From positions 186,001 through 250,000 of the forward strand of contig NZ_SLZG01000006.1 of NCBI RefSeq assembly GCF_004341625.1: a DNA stretch of 64,000 nucleotides, in the 5' to 3' direction. The notes below the pieces were generated by a model that was not told the origin of the DNA, did not search any database, and saw nothing but the letters and a program-made list of their open reading frames with translations. A program made the translations under genes and the position numbers. Origin of the DNA: Rhizobium sp. BK376 (GTDB lineage: Bacteria > Pseudomonadota > Alphaproteobacteria > Rhizobiales > Rhizobiaceae). Each line of letters begins with the position of its first letter. The first letter of the stretch is position 1. Positions 1-8,749 of the stretch are shown in pieces.

Positions 1-1
1 G

Positions 2-874
2 GTCACCGTCCATGATTATCAGCACGTCAAAGCCGGCGACCTGTTGTTTTCGATAGATCGCGCTCCTTATGAAGTGGCTCTCCGGGCCTCCAGGGCGAAA
101 CTCGAGGCCGCAGAGGCTCAGCTTGCAAACAACGATAGCCAACGCGTTTTTCAGCTCGCTCAGATCGATGTCGCCGTCGCCCAGAAGCAGGCTTCAGAAG
201 CTGACGAAGTCGAAACCGACAAGGAGCTGAAACGGCAGACGCGGCTTGGTCTCGAGAGCGGAGCTAGTTCTCTTCAAAACCTGGAGAAAGCTACCGCGGC
301 TCACGAGCGAGCTCTTGCCAACGCAAAGATGACTGAAGCAACCGTATCGGCGCAGAGATCACAATTGGATGTTCTTGCCAAGCAGCGCGACGCCCTCAAG
401 GCCAACGTCGACAGCGCTTCCGCCGAAGTTGCCGCAAACGAACTTGAGCTGAGCTACACGGACGTTCACGCACCGATCGACGGCGTCGTCGCGCGACGCA
501 ATGTCCAGCTCGGCAACTATGTCGGCGCGGGCACCAACCTGATCTCCATCGTCCCGCTTCCTCATATCTACATCCTTGCGAACTATAAGGAAAATCAGTT
601 GGCATGGGTGCGGGAAGGACAGCCGGTCGAGATCTCGGTCGACATGCTTCCTGGCGCGACCCTGCAGGGGACGGTGTCTAAAGTTTCTCCCGCCAGCGGC
701 TCGACCTTCGCGCTGCTTCCCCCGGACAATGCGACCGGCAACTTCACCAAGGTGGCGCAGCGGCTGACAGTCCGCATAGAACTGGATCCCAACCAGGCAA
801 ACTTCGACCGCCTACGGCCTGGCATGTCGGTCATTACGCGCATCACGACGCGCGAGGTCAAAGATCATGTCTAG
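2..874 (+). CDS. HlyD/EmrA-family membrane fusion protein, 5' end missing
   Basis: This is the periplasmic adaptor of a drug-efflux complex, linking an inner-membrane MFS pump to an outer-membrane channel. The frame is already open at base 2, so the N-terminus with its membrane anchor lies outside the window. What remains starts in the first lipoyl half-motif, runs through a long Ala/Gln/Glu-rich coiled-coil hairpin, and returns to the second lipoyl half at about 460-560, encoding DVHAPIDGVVARRNVQLGNYV. A beta-barrel domain follows, including a PPDNATGNFTKVAQRLTVRI segment typical of EmrA-like adaptors. The stop overlaps the downstream MFS start by 8 bp, so the two are translationally coupled. 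The exact drug class cannot be read from the sequence. Confidence 0.9.
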   Translation, partial: VTVHDYQHVKAGDLLFSIDRAPYEVALRASRAKLEAAEAQLANNDSQRVFQLAQIDVAVAQKQASEADEVETDKELKRQTRLGLESGASSLQNLEKATAAHERALANAKMTEATVSAQRSQLDVLAKQRDALKANVDSASAEVAANELELSYTDVHAPIDGVVARRNVQLGNYVGAGTNLISIVPLPHIYILANYKENQLAWVREGQPVEISVDMLPGATLQGTVSKVSPASGSTFALLPPDNATGNFTKVAQRLTVRIELDPNQANFDRLRPGMSVITRITTREVKDHV

Positions 875-2438
875 CAGAGTTTCATCCAGTGATTTGCCTC
901 GTCAGGGATTCGTTGCCATCGCTGTGGTGATGGCGTCGATACTGACCGCCTTCGACATCCGCGCAGCCAGCATCGGTCTGCCGGACCTGCGCGGAGCGTT
1001 CGGTCTGACGGTGGATGAAGGTTCCTGGCTTGCGACCTTCGCGACCGCGCCTCAAATTCTGGTGGCCCCCTCCGTCGGCTGGCTAATTGCGGCCTTCGGC
1101 GTGAAGCGAGTGATGATCGGGCCGGCGCTCCTTTATTCTGCCATCTCCTTCACCATCCCGCTTTGTGGCGGTTTTGAACTGCTGGTCGCCCTGCACGCGC
1201 TCAGGGCTGCGTTGCTCGGCCTGTTTGTTGGCGCGACGCTGATGACCGCGTTTCGAAATCTGGATCGCAGGTTCTGGATCTTTGCGCTTGCGTTCTATGT
1301 TCTGAGAATCCCGTTCGCACAGAATCTCGGCCTATATACCGCGGGCAGCTATTCTCAGACCATCGGCTGGCAATGGCTGTATTGGCAGGGCGCCATAGTT
1401 GCCCCGGTGATCGGTGTGCTCTTTTGGTTTGGCGGCAAACCGGTCGATGTCGATCGAAAGCTCCTTGGGAGTGCGGACTGGGGTGGGATGGCGATCTTCG
1501 GCAGCGCCTTGACGACGCTTTACTTGGCGCTCGACCAGGGTAATCGGCTCGATTGGTTCAGGTCCGGGCTGATCCTGTCGCTCCTTGCCGCGGCCGCCTT
1601 TCAGGCAATCGTCTTTGTCTGGCACGAATCCCGTGTCGAAGAGCCCTGGGCGCACGTCTCCATACTGTTTTCAAGAAACATCGCCCTCGGCTTTGCCGCT
1701 ATCGGCTGCTTCATGACCGCCAGCCTTGGCAGTTCGCTGTTGGAGCCAAACTTTCTGGTCGCCGTGGCGCATCTGCGTCCCGAACAGATTGGAGATTTTT
1801 CGGCACCTTATGCGATGCTTCTCCTCGCGGCTGCGACCGGCACTGCCGTCGTGCTCGTTCAGACAGTCAAGCAGCGAACAACGCTGATGATAGGATTCAT
1901 TTGTTTCGCCTTGTCTGCATGGCTGGGGACGGGATTGACCAACCTATGGTCACTTCCCGAGTTCAAGCTGATCGTCGTCCTCCAGACGTTCGGAGAAGAG
2001 ATCGTGTTCCTTGCGGCAGTCGCCACGTTGTTCAGCAATGTGAACCCGTCGCGCGCCATCGCTCTCACCGCCTATGTCCAAGTCATGCGCCTGATCTGCT
2101 CCGAGACGGTTGCGACGACGATGGCGACGTTTGTCCGGCAACGGGAACAGCTGCATTCATACCTGATCGGACTGCATGTGACCGGCACGACGCCAGGCTG
2201 GAGTTCCCTGCTCCTGCAACTCGGCGCCGGATCGGCTTCGGGCGGCTCCCAGGCCGAAGCCATAAAGCGCGGGCTCGGTAACTTGGCGGGCATCGTCCAA
2301 AGGGAAGCGAATGTTCAGGCCTATATCGACGGGTTTTGGATCACGTTTCTGGCCGCGATTGTTGGATTGGTCGTCGTTTCCCTAATGGCGCCCTCTCCCG
2401 CGCATCCGCTGACCGCGTCCATGACTTCGCGAGGCTAG
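867..2438 (+). CDS. MFS efflux transporter, DHA2/EmrB-like
   Basis: A 523-residue, strongly hydrophobic protein and the inner-membrane pump partner of the adaptor that it overlaps. Its length fits the 14-helix DHA2 (EmrB/QacA) family rather than 12-helix pumps. The N-terminal helix holds TAFDIRAASIGLPDLRGAFG, the position of the DHA2 loop in which an acidic residue is followed by conserved polar residues. Helices continue to about residue 515. Together with the adaptor it should export amphipathic toxic compounds, and the adjacent ArsR gene, 7 bp downstream, is the obvious candidate regulator. The family loop motifs are rather divergent, so the substrate and even the drug-pump assignment are inference from context. 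Confidence 0.85.
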   Translation: MSSRVSSSDLPRQGFVAIAVVMASILTAFDIRAASIGLPDLRGAFGLTVDEGSWLATFATAPQILVAPSVGWLIAAFGVKRVMIGPALLYSAISFTIPLCGGFELLVALHALRAALLGLFVGATLMTAFRNLDRRFWIFALAFYVLRIPFAQNLGLYTAGSYSQTIGWQWLYWQGAIVAPVIGVLFWFGGKPVDVDRKLLGSADWGGMAIFGSALTTLYLALDQGNRLDWFRSGLILSLLAAAAFQAIVFVWHESRVEEPWAHVSILFSRNIALGFAAIGCFMTASLGSSLLEPNFLVAVAHLRPEQIGDFSAPYAMLLLAAATGTAVVLVQTVKQRTTLMIGFICFALSAWLGTGLTNLWSLPEFKLIVVLQTFGEEIVFLAAVATLFSNVNPSRAIALTAYVQVMRLICSETVATTMATFVRQREQLHSYLIGLHVTGTTPGWSSLLLQLGAGSASGGSQAEAIKRGLGNLAGIVQREANVQAYIDGFWITFLAAIVGLVVVSLMAPSPAHPLTASMTSRG

Positions 2439-2445
2439 AGCGCAG

Positions 2446-2739
2446 ATGGAAAAGAACCTGATCCTCAAGGCCCTGGCCAACCCTACGAGGCTTGAAATCC
2501 TGGCGCGCCTTAAGAACCCGGAACGCTATTTTTCTTCGCAACAGCATCCATTGAACATGGGCGTGTGTGCGGGTGAATTCGAGCGTTTGGGTCTATCTCA
2601 ATCGACTATCTCAAGTCATCTTGGCGAGTTGCTGAAGGCCGGCCTGCTTACTTCGCGACGTATCGGGCAATGGGTTCTCTACCAACGCAACGAGCAGGCC
2701 ATCCGCGAATTCCTCGTCTACCTCGACAAGGAGCTTTGA
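2446..2739 (+). CDS. ArsR-family winged-helix regulator
   Basis: A 97-residue protein consisting only of a winged-helix DNA-binding domain. It begins LKALANPTRLEILARLKNPE, the typical ArsR/SmtB opening, and has the recognition helix at LSQSTISSHLGELLKAGLL (about residues 50-68) and a wing at RIGQWVLYQRN. One cysteine lies before the recognition helix (GVCAGEF), but there is no paired CxC metal site of the ArsR or SmtB kind. It is therefore more likely a small-molecule or redox sensor of the YczG/PagR type. It follows the MFS gene by only 7 bp and probably controls that efflux operon and perhaps the aldo/keto reductase downstream. Confidence 0.88.
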   Translation: MEKNLILKALANPTRLEILARLKNPERYFSSQQHPLNMGVCAGEFERLGLSQSTISSHLGELLKAGLLTSRRIGQWVLYQRNEQAIREFLVYLDKEL

Positions 2740-2937
2740 CATGACATTTGCTCTGGCCACCACCCGATCAAACAATCGGTCGCACCGCGATCCAAGGTCG
2801 ACACCAAGGTGCAATAGGCCCGACCGATCAGCGCGCCTAGAACAGGAAGTGGCCTGGAAAATCAACGCTGGGCCAGTCCATTTGTCGACGGCATCAGGCT
2901 CGTTGTTTTCTCTTATCCTGACTAAAGGAGACTATCC

Positions 2938-3882
2938 GTGGAATCCCCTGACACGCTTCGTTTGAAGAAAATTCCGCTGGTGCACGGCACCGGCTCGATG
3001 CCGGCCGTCGGATTCGGCACGCTCATTCCGGACCCGGTGGCAACCAAGCAGGCCGTCAAGGCTGCGTTGGCCGCAGGATTCCGACACTTCGATTGCGCGG
3101 AACGATATCGCAATGAAGAGGTGATCGGCGACGCCTTCCGGGAGGCGTTCTCCGACGGGACGGTTCGTCGTGAGGACGTGTTCATAACAACCAAGCTTTG
3201 GAACACCAATCATCGTCCCGAGCGCGTCAAGGCTGCGTTCGAGGCAAGTCGCCGACGCCTGCAGGTGGATTTCATCGACGCCTATTTGATCCACACCCCA
3301 TTCGCGTTTCAGCCTGGAGACAATCAGGATCCCCGGGATGTCGAAGGCAACGTAATTTATGACAATGGCGTCAGGTTGATCGATACCTGGCGAGCCCTCG
3401 AGCAGCTCGTCGACGAGGGTCGTTGCGGCGCCATCGGCCTCTCGGATGTCTCTTTGGATACGTTGAAAGAAATCGTCTCTGAAGCTCGCATAAAGCCAGC
3501 GGTGATTCAGGTGGAATCCCACCCGTATCTCCCCGAATGGGAGCTTCTTGAGTACTGTCACCAGCAAGGGATCGTTCTGCTTGCCTTTGCGGCCTTGGGG
3601 CACGCAATGGAGCCAAGGGTCCTGGAAGATCCGGTGATTACCTCCATAGCCGAAAGCGTTCACAAGACGCCGGCCCAGGTCGCGTTGGCATGGGCCGTAC
3701 AGCGCGGCACCGCGTTCTTGACGACATCCGTTACGCCAAGCCGCATTCAAGAGAATTTTGATATTTCTGCATTGCCTGAGGAGGCGATGCGGCGGATTCG
3801 AAACGAGATCAGTACGAACGTGCGATTCAACGGCGTGGTGAGCACTGGCGTGCCCGGCTTCATTCCAAGAGTCGAAAAGTAG
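2938..3882 (+). CDS. Aldo/keto reductase
   Basis: An NADPH-dependent carbonyl reductase of the (beta/alpha)8 aldo/keto reductase superfamily, 314 aa. The catalytic tetrad is complete: Asp52 and Tyr57 in FDCAERYRNE, Lys86 in FITTKLW and His119 in AYLIHTPF. The cofactor region near residues 255-275 is partly degenerate, with TSVTPSRIQEN replacing the usual IPKS...RI.EN motif. This may alter NADP(H) affinity. Translation starts at GTG 2938, supported by AAGGAG at 2925-2930 with 7-nt spacing. The 198 nt before it hold no credible gene. A likely role is detoxification of reactive aldehydes alongside the efflux pump, but the substrate is unknown. Confidence 0.9.
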   Translation: MESPDTLRLKKIPLVHGTGSMPAVGFGTLIPDPVATKQAVKAALAAGFRHFDCAERYRNEEVIGDAFREAFSDGTVRREDVFITTKLWNTNHRPERVKAAFEASRRRLQVDFIDAYLIHTPFAFQPGDNQDPRDVEGNVIYDNGVRLIDTWRALEQLVDEGRCGAIGLSDVSLDTLKEIVSEARIKPAVIQVESHPYLPEWELLEYCHQQGIVLLAFAALGHAMEPRVLEDPVITSIAESVHKTPAQVALAWAVQRGTAFLTTSVTPSRIQENFDISALPEEAMRRIRNEISTNVRFNGVVSTGVPGFIPRVEK

Positions 3883-3967
3883 GCCAAAAGTCGAAAAGCA
3901 GGAAGGGCCGGTCTCCAACGCTTGATCGCGATTGATTGGAAGCATCGATTTGAGCTACGCCTTCTCA

Positions 3968-4576
3968 ATGGTCAGCAAATCACAATCGGCGCCAGCGAAA
4001 AGGCGTACGTCCATTGGCGCACGCAGAAATCCTGAAGCGGAGACCGCAGTCCTAGCCGCTGCGAAGGAACTCATTTGGGAAAAGGGATATGTCGGCTTTT
4101 CAGTCGAGGAAGTCGCCCGCCGAGCCGGCTCAGGCAAGACCACCATTTACAGATGGTACCCCACCAAGGCGGATCTGTTTATCGCAATCTACACTGCTGA
4201 GCGGTCTGCCTTCGTCTCGGTTCCCGACACGGGCAATCTGGTCGACGATCTGACCGGCTATACGACGAGCCTGTGGCGCTTCTGGGCGTCACATCCCGCG
4301 GGAACTGCACTGCGCGGACTGATTGCGGAGGCCCAGGGCACGCCGGAAGCACTCCACGCCTTGAGAGAAAAATTCCTGCCCGACCGGACGGCTGACGTTC
4401 GCGAAATGCTTCTTGCGGCCGCCGGCCGCGGCGAATTCGGACAAGATCACATCGATGCGAAATTGGCGCTCTGGGTCGGATTTAGCTGGCTTCGCCTCCT
4501 TATTGGCGAATTGGATCGGGAAGACACGATCCCGCCGGCAATGAGGCAAATCGCAGCCAGCGGCCATCTTTGCTGA
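3968..4576 (+). CDS. TetR/AcrR-family transcriptional regulator
   Basis: A one-component repressor of 202 aa when started at ATG 3968. The frame could extend to TTG 3932, but that adds 12 residues with no family similarity. The N-terminal TetR helix-turn-helix is clear: LIWEKGYVGFSVEEVARRAG followed by GKTTIYRWYPTKADLF. The C-terminal half resembles the TetR_C_16/AcrR-type ligand domain (LWRFWASHPAGTALRGLIAEAQ). It lies 85 nt downstream of the aldo/keto reductase on the same strand and converges with the DUF3237/NTF2/SDR group on the minus strand. It could regulate either neighbour. Confidence 0.88.
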   Translation: MVSKSQSAPAKRRTSIGARRNPEAETAVLAAAKELIWEKGYVGFSVEEVARRAGSGKTTIYRWYPTKADLFIAIYTAERSAFVSVPDTGNLVDDLTGYTTSLWRFWASHPAGTALRGLIAEAQGTPEALHALREKFLPDRTADVREMLLAAAGRGEFGQDHIDAKLALWVGFSWLRLLIGELDREDTIPPAMRQIAASGHLC

Positions 4577-4640
4577 CAAGCAGGAGAAGGCCCGGATTCC
4601 AGGCAGTTCTGCCTCGAGCAAAAGCAACGCAGGGGACGCC

Positions 4641-5141
4641 CTAGAGGAGTTCGAACACGTTGTACACCAGCCCATCTTCGAAACGGTGGCCGGCACCAAT
4701 GGCCAGTATGCGGTTCAGCCAGCCGTATTTCTGGGAAGCGGTTTCAAACATTGGATTGATGCGGAAATAGTAGCTCGCAGGATCGACCGTAAGCCCCTGT
4801 TCGATCCGCGCCATGACCTCGGGCGGGCCATGGCGCAGGCCGTGATAGGTCATGCAGATCAGGGCGCCGTCGTCGGTTTCAAGTGTCAGACGAGCGTCCA
4901 ATAAGGTGCAGCCGTCGGAACGGATAGTCTGCCAATCGTCGCTTCCATCCAGAACCTTTCCGGAGAGTCGATCACCCTCAAAACGGCCGCCATCGATGAC
5001 ACGCACTTGCCTGAACGTCGACGGGGTAGAGCCGATGATCCGGGAAGGTCTGGCATCCAATCTCATCGTGAACAGTGATCTGGTGCGAATCTCTCCAATC
5101 ACTTCTTCTGCGGTGTCGAGTTCTTTTGTCAGAATTGGCAT
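4641..5141 (-). CDS. DUF3237 (UPF0311) family protein
   Basis: A 166-residue member of DUF3237, a single-domain beta-barrel family of unknown biochemistry that is common beside aromatic- and steroid-degradation genes. Family features visible are the start LFTMRLDARPSRIIGSTPSTFRQVRVIDGGRFEG, the central DARLTLETDDGALICMTYHGLRHGP, and the C-terminal RINPMFETASQKYGWLNRILAIGAGHR. It is the last gene of a minus-strand group SDR, NTF2-like, DUF3237, with 91 nt to the NTF2-like gene. This setting suggests a helper in catabolism of a cyclic ketone or hydroxy compound. Function is inference only. Confidence 0.85.
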   Translation of the reverse strand: MPILTKELDTAEEVIGEIRTRSLFTMRLDARPSRIIGSTPSTFRQVRVIDGGRFEGDRLSGKVLDGSDDWQTIRSDGCTLLDARLTLETDDGALICMTYHGLRHGPPEVMARIEQGLTVDPASYYFRINPMFETASQKYGWLNRILAIGAGHRFEDGLVYNVFELL

Positions 5142-5232
5142 TGCGAGCGTTCCTGAGGTTAAGACCGTTCAGTCGAAAGCATTCCAATCTGGTTGATCCG
5201 GCGTCCCGGCGGTCATTCGCGGAGAACGGGCG

Positions 5233-5631
5233 TCAATTGTCCAAGTCCCCTTCGGTCACCAGTTCGACCAGTGCTGAACGAGAGGGCGACGGCGAGAATG
5301 GATCGGCAAAGTATTGCGTCTCCCGGACAACCAGCGCGTCGCGAAATTCCATTATGCTCACAGTGTGGCTCGGCTTCCCATCATAGGAAAGCAGAAATTC
5401 GGTCACCCAGAGATCTCTGCTTCCGGTAATGCGCCTGACCGCGAACCTCTTGCTGTTCGGCTGTGCATAACGGCTCGCCTGAATGTTGGCTCGCCCTGAA
5501 ATTCGCTCTCCCGATTGAGGATAGTACAACATCGACTTGTGATCATAGATTTCGTGTTCGACTTCAAAGTCGCCCTCGTCCGACGCCTTCCAATGTCGCA
5601 TCAAGAGCTGTCGATAAGCGGCTTCTTCCAT
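5233..5631 (-). CDS. NTF2-like (SnoaL-type) small cone-fold protein
   Basis: A 132-residue protein of the NTF2/SnoaL fold, which includes ketosteroid isomerase-like enzymes and ring-hydroxylase small subunits. The frame is open further upstream to 5802, but ATG 5631 is preferred. A GGGAG ribosome site lies 6 nt upstream, and homology-like sequence starts at EEAAYRQLLMRHWKASDEGDFEVEHEIYDHKSMLYYPQSGERI. The C-terminal half (VSIMEFRDALVVRETQYFADPFSPS) is typical of nuclear-transport-factor-2-like polyketide or steroid enzymes. It lies between an SDR dehydrogenase and DUF3237. A catalytic role is possible but not shown, because no active-site pair can be assigned confidently. Confidence 0.8.
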   Translation of the reverse strand: MEEAAYRQLLMRHWKASDEGDFEVEHEIYDHKSMLYYPQSGERISGRANIQASRYAQPNSKRFAVRRITGSRDLWVTEFLLSYDGKPSHTVSIMEFRDALVVRETQYFADPFSPSPSRSALVELVTEGDLDN

Positions 5632-5822
5632 ATCGATCTCCCAAGGAAAGCAACTGCTTTGGCATTTAAGCCAAGCTGCCGGAGTCCTATGCTCGACGAA
5701 AGAACGTGCATTGTCCATCACACGTTCGTATCGGCTTCTCAGCTTCTGCCGGTTGAATGATCGCGAGCTTCTTCCCGCGCCGTGGCGGCCGCCGCCAGGC
5801 ACCTAGCAACACTCAGATCCCG

Positions 5823-6527
5823 TTAAAAGCCGCCTGCCGCGATCGCCGAACCGGTAACCGCGCTCGAGTCCTTCGAAATCAGGAATGCTATGAGCTTTGC
5901 GATCGACGTTGGAGGCACCCAGTCATTCACGTCTGCATTCGGCATGGACTGTCTATTCTGGGGAGTGTCGATGGTTCCGGGAAGGATGCAGTTCGCAGTG
6001 ATCCGATTGCTTCTGTTTTCGGCAGCAATAGCCTCGGTTAGCCGAATAACCGCTGCCTTCGACGCCGCGTAGGCGGCCTGATGGCGTCCTGCCTTCAGGC
6101 CCGGGGAAGCAGCCACATGCACGATCCGACCGTATTTGCGTGGCTGCATGACAGTCAGGACAGCGGCGCTTATCGCATATGCCGTGAAGGCATTCATCGA
6201 CATCATGTGGTTCCATCGATCCATTCCAGATGGATCGACCGGCCCCATCGAGAACCCGCCAACCGTGTTGACCAACGCGTCTATGCGCCCAAATCGGGCG
6301 ACCGCCTTTTCGACAGCACCCTGACACGAAACTACGTCCGTGAGATCAATCCGGTCGAGTCCCAAGACCTCAACGCTGGAAGGTACGCGCGCGACCACAT
6401 TCGCAAGAGTTTCCGTATTTCGCTCAAGGCAAATGAGGTTCACACCCCCCTCGGAAGACAGATGCTCGACGATCGCAGTTCCAAGGTTACCACCAGCGCC
6501 AGTAATCATGACGACTTGCTGTTCCAT
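5823..6527 (-). CDS. Short-chain dehydrogenase/reductase
   Basis: A classical NAD(P)-dependent SDR of 234 aa. It shows the Rossmann motif TGAGGNLG near the N-terminus, an NTVGG in place of the usual NNAG, the catalytic Ser in HVAASPG, and YAASK with catalytic Tyr and Lys. The C-terminal region AFLISKDSSAVTGSAIAAGGF is the usual SDR end. Start ATG 6527 is chosen over ATG 6542 because GGGAG sits 8 nt upstream of 6527. It heads the minus-strand SDR/NTF2-like/DUF3237 group and diverges from the GntR gene at 6843. It likely oxidises or reduces a cyclic alcohol or ketone; the substrate is unknown. Confidence 0.88.
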   Translation of the reverse strand: MEQQVVMITGAGGNLGTAIVEHLSSEGGVNLICLERNTETLANVVARVPSSVEVLGLDRIDLTDVVSCQGAVEKAVARFGRIDALVNTVGGFSMGPVDPSGMDRWNHMMSMNAFTAYAISAAVLTVMQPRKYGRIVHVAASPGLKAGRHQAAYAASKAAVIRLTEAIAAENRSNRITANCILPGTIDTPQNRQSMPNADVNDWVPPTSIAKLIAFLISKDSSAVTGSAIAAGGF

Positions 6528-6790
6528 TTCAGCGTCTCCCATTGAGCTTTCCGAGCTGCGGCGTTCCTATTCATGTGCCCACGGCGGACAGCAACCGAGC
6601 TTGCAGTTGCGGACTTTCGTACATCGTTCCGTTTGAAGATTGCCGCCTGCGTCATCGTACCCTGCTTTTGCACTCCGCGCACCGGCATACCCACACGCTC
6701 TGCTTCCGACATCACAACCCGCCCCGCCCGACGAAGCCCGTAGCGACGCAGGGCCACTCAAAAAAAGAAAGCGGACAGATAAGAAAATGG

Positions 6791-6819
6791 ATTGACCTGA
6801 TGGCAGATGTCAGACCAAT
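6791..6819. promoter_or_regulatory. Candidate GntR autoregulatory operator
   Basis: This is an imperfect inverted repeat with arms ATTGACCTGA (6791-6800) and TCAGACCAAT (6810-6819), 8 of 10 positions complementary, around a 9-nt spacer. It ends 23 nt before the preferred GntR start at 6843. The 300-nt divergent region between the SDR start (6527) and 6843 otherwise shows no gene. Assignment as the binding site of the adjacent FadR-type GntR protein is inference from position and symmetry. Confidence 0.4.
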
Positions 6820-6842
6820 TTAGGGGCAATAAGAGAGGGGCA

Positions 6843-7538
6843 ATGCTTACACCACTTCCGTCGATTGATCGGACGCAGCAGGTTATCGATGCGCTGTCCA
6901 ATTTCATCGAGACATCGAAGCTCCAGTCGGGCGACCGGCTGCCGACTGAACGCGAACTGATGGTGGCCCTCTCGGTAGGGCGCTCGACGATCCGCGAGGT
7001 CATCACGCATTTCCAGGCCCTCGGCGTCATGGAAACCCGCAAGGGAAGCGGCACTTATCTGTTGAAACCGGTTTCCAAGGCGACCATCCACATGCCGCTG
7101 TCGATGGACACACCGCATCTCCGTGATGCGCTTCTGCAGACGCTGGAAGTTCGTCGCGGCATCGAATGCGAGGCCGGAATGGTCGCCGCAAAGAAGCGTA
7201 CGACCGCTGATATCGCCATCATCGAGGAAAAGCTCGACGAGATGGAGCGTGTCCATATTGCCAAGGGCGCCTCCGGCCCGGAAGACCTCGCCTTCCATCT
7301 CGCTGTCTACGACGCGACCCATAATCCGTTGTTCAAGCAGCTTCTCGAGCAGATGCGCGGCACCTTCGAGCGCTTCTGGACCCATCCCTTCGACCGGCAG
7401 GACTTCGCTCGCCGGTCCTTTCCGTTTCACCGTACGCTTTTCAACGCGATTGTCGCCCAGGACCCCGAAGCGGCTCGCGCTGAGACATTGAAAATTCTCG
7501 ACGTTGTCGAGGAAGACATCAAGGAAATGTCCAAATGA
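6843..7538 (+). CDS. GntR-family regulator, FadR (FCD) subfamily
   Basis: A 231-aa transcription factor. The N-terminal winged helix includes SGDRLPTERELMVALSVGRSTIREVITHFQALGVMETRKGSGTYLL. The C-terminal all-helical FCD ligand domain carries the expected metal/ligand histidines (DLAFHLAVYDATHNPLF and FHRTLFNAIVAQD). Start ATG 6843 is preferred because GAGAGGGG lies just upstream, while the in-frame ATG 6807 would place the first codons inside a candidate operator. The stop overlaps the next gene by 4 bp (ATGA), so regulator and PLP enzyme are coupled. It probably controls the downstream ABC importer operon and responds to the imported sugar or sugar acid, as FCD regulators often do. Confidence 0.9.
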   Translation: MLTPLPSIDRTQQVIDALSNFIETSKLQSGDRLPTERELMVALSVGRSTIREVITHFQALGVMETRKGSGTYLLKPVSKATIHMPLSMDTPHLRDALLQTLEVRRGIECEAGMVAAKKRTTADIAIIEEKLDEMERVHIAKGASGPEDLAFHLAVYDATHNPLFKQLLEQMRGTFERFWTHPFDRQDFARRSFPFHRTLFNAIVAQDPEAARAETLKILDVVEEDIKEMSK

Positions 7539-8701
7539 CTGATGGGCTTGAGCCATTCGATCTCGCTTCTCTGATTACAGCCCATGACGACGGCAACTAC
7601 GCCGAAGCCGTAGTGCCGCCGATTTTTCAGACATCGCTTTTCACCTTTTCCGATTATGACGACATGATCGCTTCCTATCGCGGCGAGAAAGTGCGGCCGA
7701 TCTATACGCGCGGCCTCAATCCGACCGTGCGCATGTTCGAAGAGATGCTGGCAAAGCTTGAAGGTGGCGAAGATGCGCTTGGCTTTGCGAGCGGCATGGC
7801 GGCGATTTCTTCCGCTGTGTTGAGTTTCGTCGAGCCCGGCGACCGCATCGTAGCGGTCAAGCATGTCTATCCGGACGCCTTCCGCCTGTTCGGCACGATC
7901 CTGAAGCGCATGAAGGTCGAGGTGACCTATGTCGACGGCCGCGACGAAGAGGCGGTCGCCAAGGCGCTCCCCGGCGCCAAGGTCTTCTATATGGAGAGCC
8001 CGACCAGTTGGGTGATGGAAGCTCATGACGTCGGCGCGCTTGCCGCAATTGCCAAGCAGCACGGCGCCGTTTCGATGATCGACAACAGCTGGGCGAGCCC
8101 CTATTTCCAGCGGCCTCTGACGCTTGGCGTCGATCTCGTCATCCATTCCGCGTCCAAATATCTCGGCGGCCACAGCGATGTCGTCGCCGGCGTGGTCGCA
8201 GGATCGAAGGAGATGATCGCGCGGGTAAAATCCGAGGCCTATCCCTATCTCGGCGGCAAGCTCTCGCCCTTCGACGCCTGGCTTCTGATCCGCGGCCTGC
8301 GCACCCTGCCACTGCGCATGAGGGCGCATGAGGCGGCTGCGATGACGATCGCCAAGCGGCTGCAGAACCTCGATATTGTCGAGCAGGTCTGCCATCCGGG
8401 CCTTGCCAACCGCCTGCCGGCAGGCCTCAACGGCACGTCGGGCCTGTTTTCCTTCATCCTCCGCGAAGGCATCGACATCCGAACCTTCGCAGACCACCTC
8501 AAGCTCTTCAAACTGGGAGTGAGCTGGGGTGGACATGAAAGCCTGATCGTACCGGGCGAGGTCGTCCTTCAGCAGAAGGCACAGCCGAATTCCGCGCATA
8601 CCTTTGGCATCAATGCGCGGTCCGTGCGTCTCCATGTCGGTCTCGAAGGAACCGAGGCGCTGTGGAGAGATATCGAGGAGGCGATTGCCGCCGCCTCCTG
8701 A
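7535..8701 (+). CDS. Cys/Met-metabolism PLP-dependent enzyme (cystathionine beta-lyase-like)
   Basis: A 388-residue fold-type I PLP enzyme of the Cys/Met metabolism family (cystathionine beta/gamma-lyase, methionine gamma-lyase, O-acetylhomoserine sulfhydrylase). The PLP lysine is Lys208 in IHSASKYLGGHSD. The cofactor aspartate is in SMIDNSWASPYFQRPL, the phosphate-binding loop is FASGMAAIS, and the active-site Tyr/Arg segment is YTRGLNPT. The C-terminus has the substrate-carboxylate Arg region (INARSVRLHVGLEG). NSWASP in place of the usual NTFATP is a feature of cystathionine beta-lyase-like members. It overlaps the GntR gene and lies directly upstream of a sugar-type ABC importer, an unusual partnership. 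A C-S lyase acting on an imported sulfur compound is plausible but unproven. Confidence 0.85.
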   Translation: MTDGLEPFDLASLITAHDDGNYAEAVVPPIFQTSLFTFSDYDDMIASYRGEKVRPIYTRGLNPTVRMFEEMLAKLEGGEDALGFASGMAAISSAVLSFVEPGDRIVAVKHVYPDAFRLFGTILKRMKVEVTYVDGRDEEAVAKALPGAKVFYMESPTSWVMEAHDVGALAAIAKQHGAVSMIDNSWASPYFQRPLTLGVDLVIHSASKYLGGHSDVVAGVVAGSKEMIARVKSEAYPYLGGKLSPFDAWLLIRGLRTLPLRMRAHEAAAMTIAKRLQNLDIVEQVCHPGLANRLPAGLNGTSGLFSFILREGIDIRTFADHLKLFKLGVSWGGHESLIVPGEVVLQQKAQPNSAHTFGINARSVRLHVGLEGTEALWRDIEEAIAAAS

Positions 8702-8749
8702 AAACCAGAACCTTCAACCCAAACAAACACCTAAGAGGGGGAACGAAGC

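Noticed and set aside
2741..2965. 74-codon frame right after the ArsR gene
   Set aside because: Low-complexity Arg/Ser/Asn-rich product, overlaps the aldo/keto reductase start, and no recognisable domain; the 198-nt gap is treated as non-coding.
3932..3967. TTG extension of the TetR gene
   Set aside because: Adds 12 residues without family similarity; ATG 3968 gives the normal TetR N-terminus.
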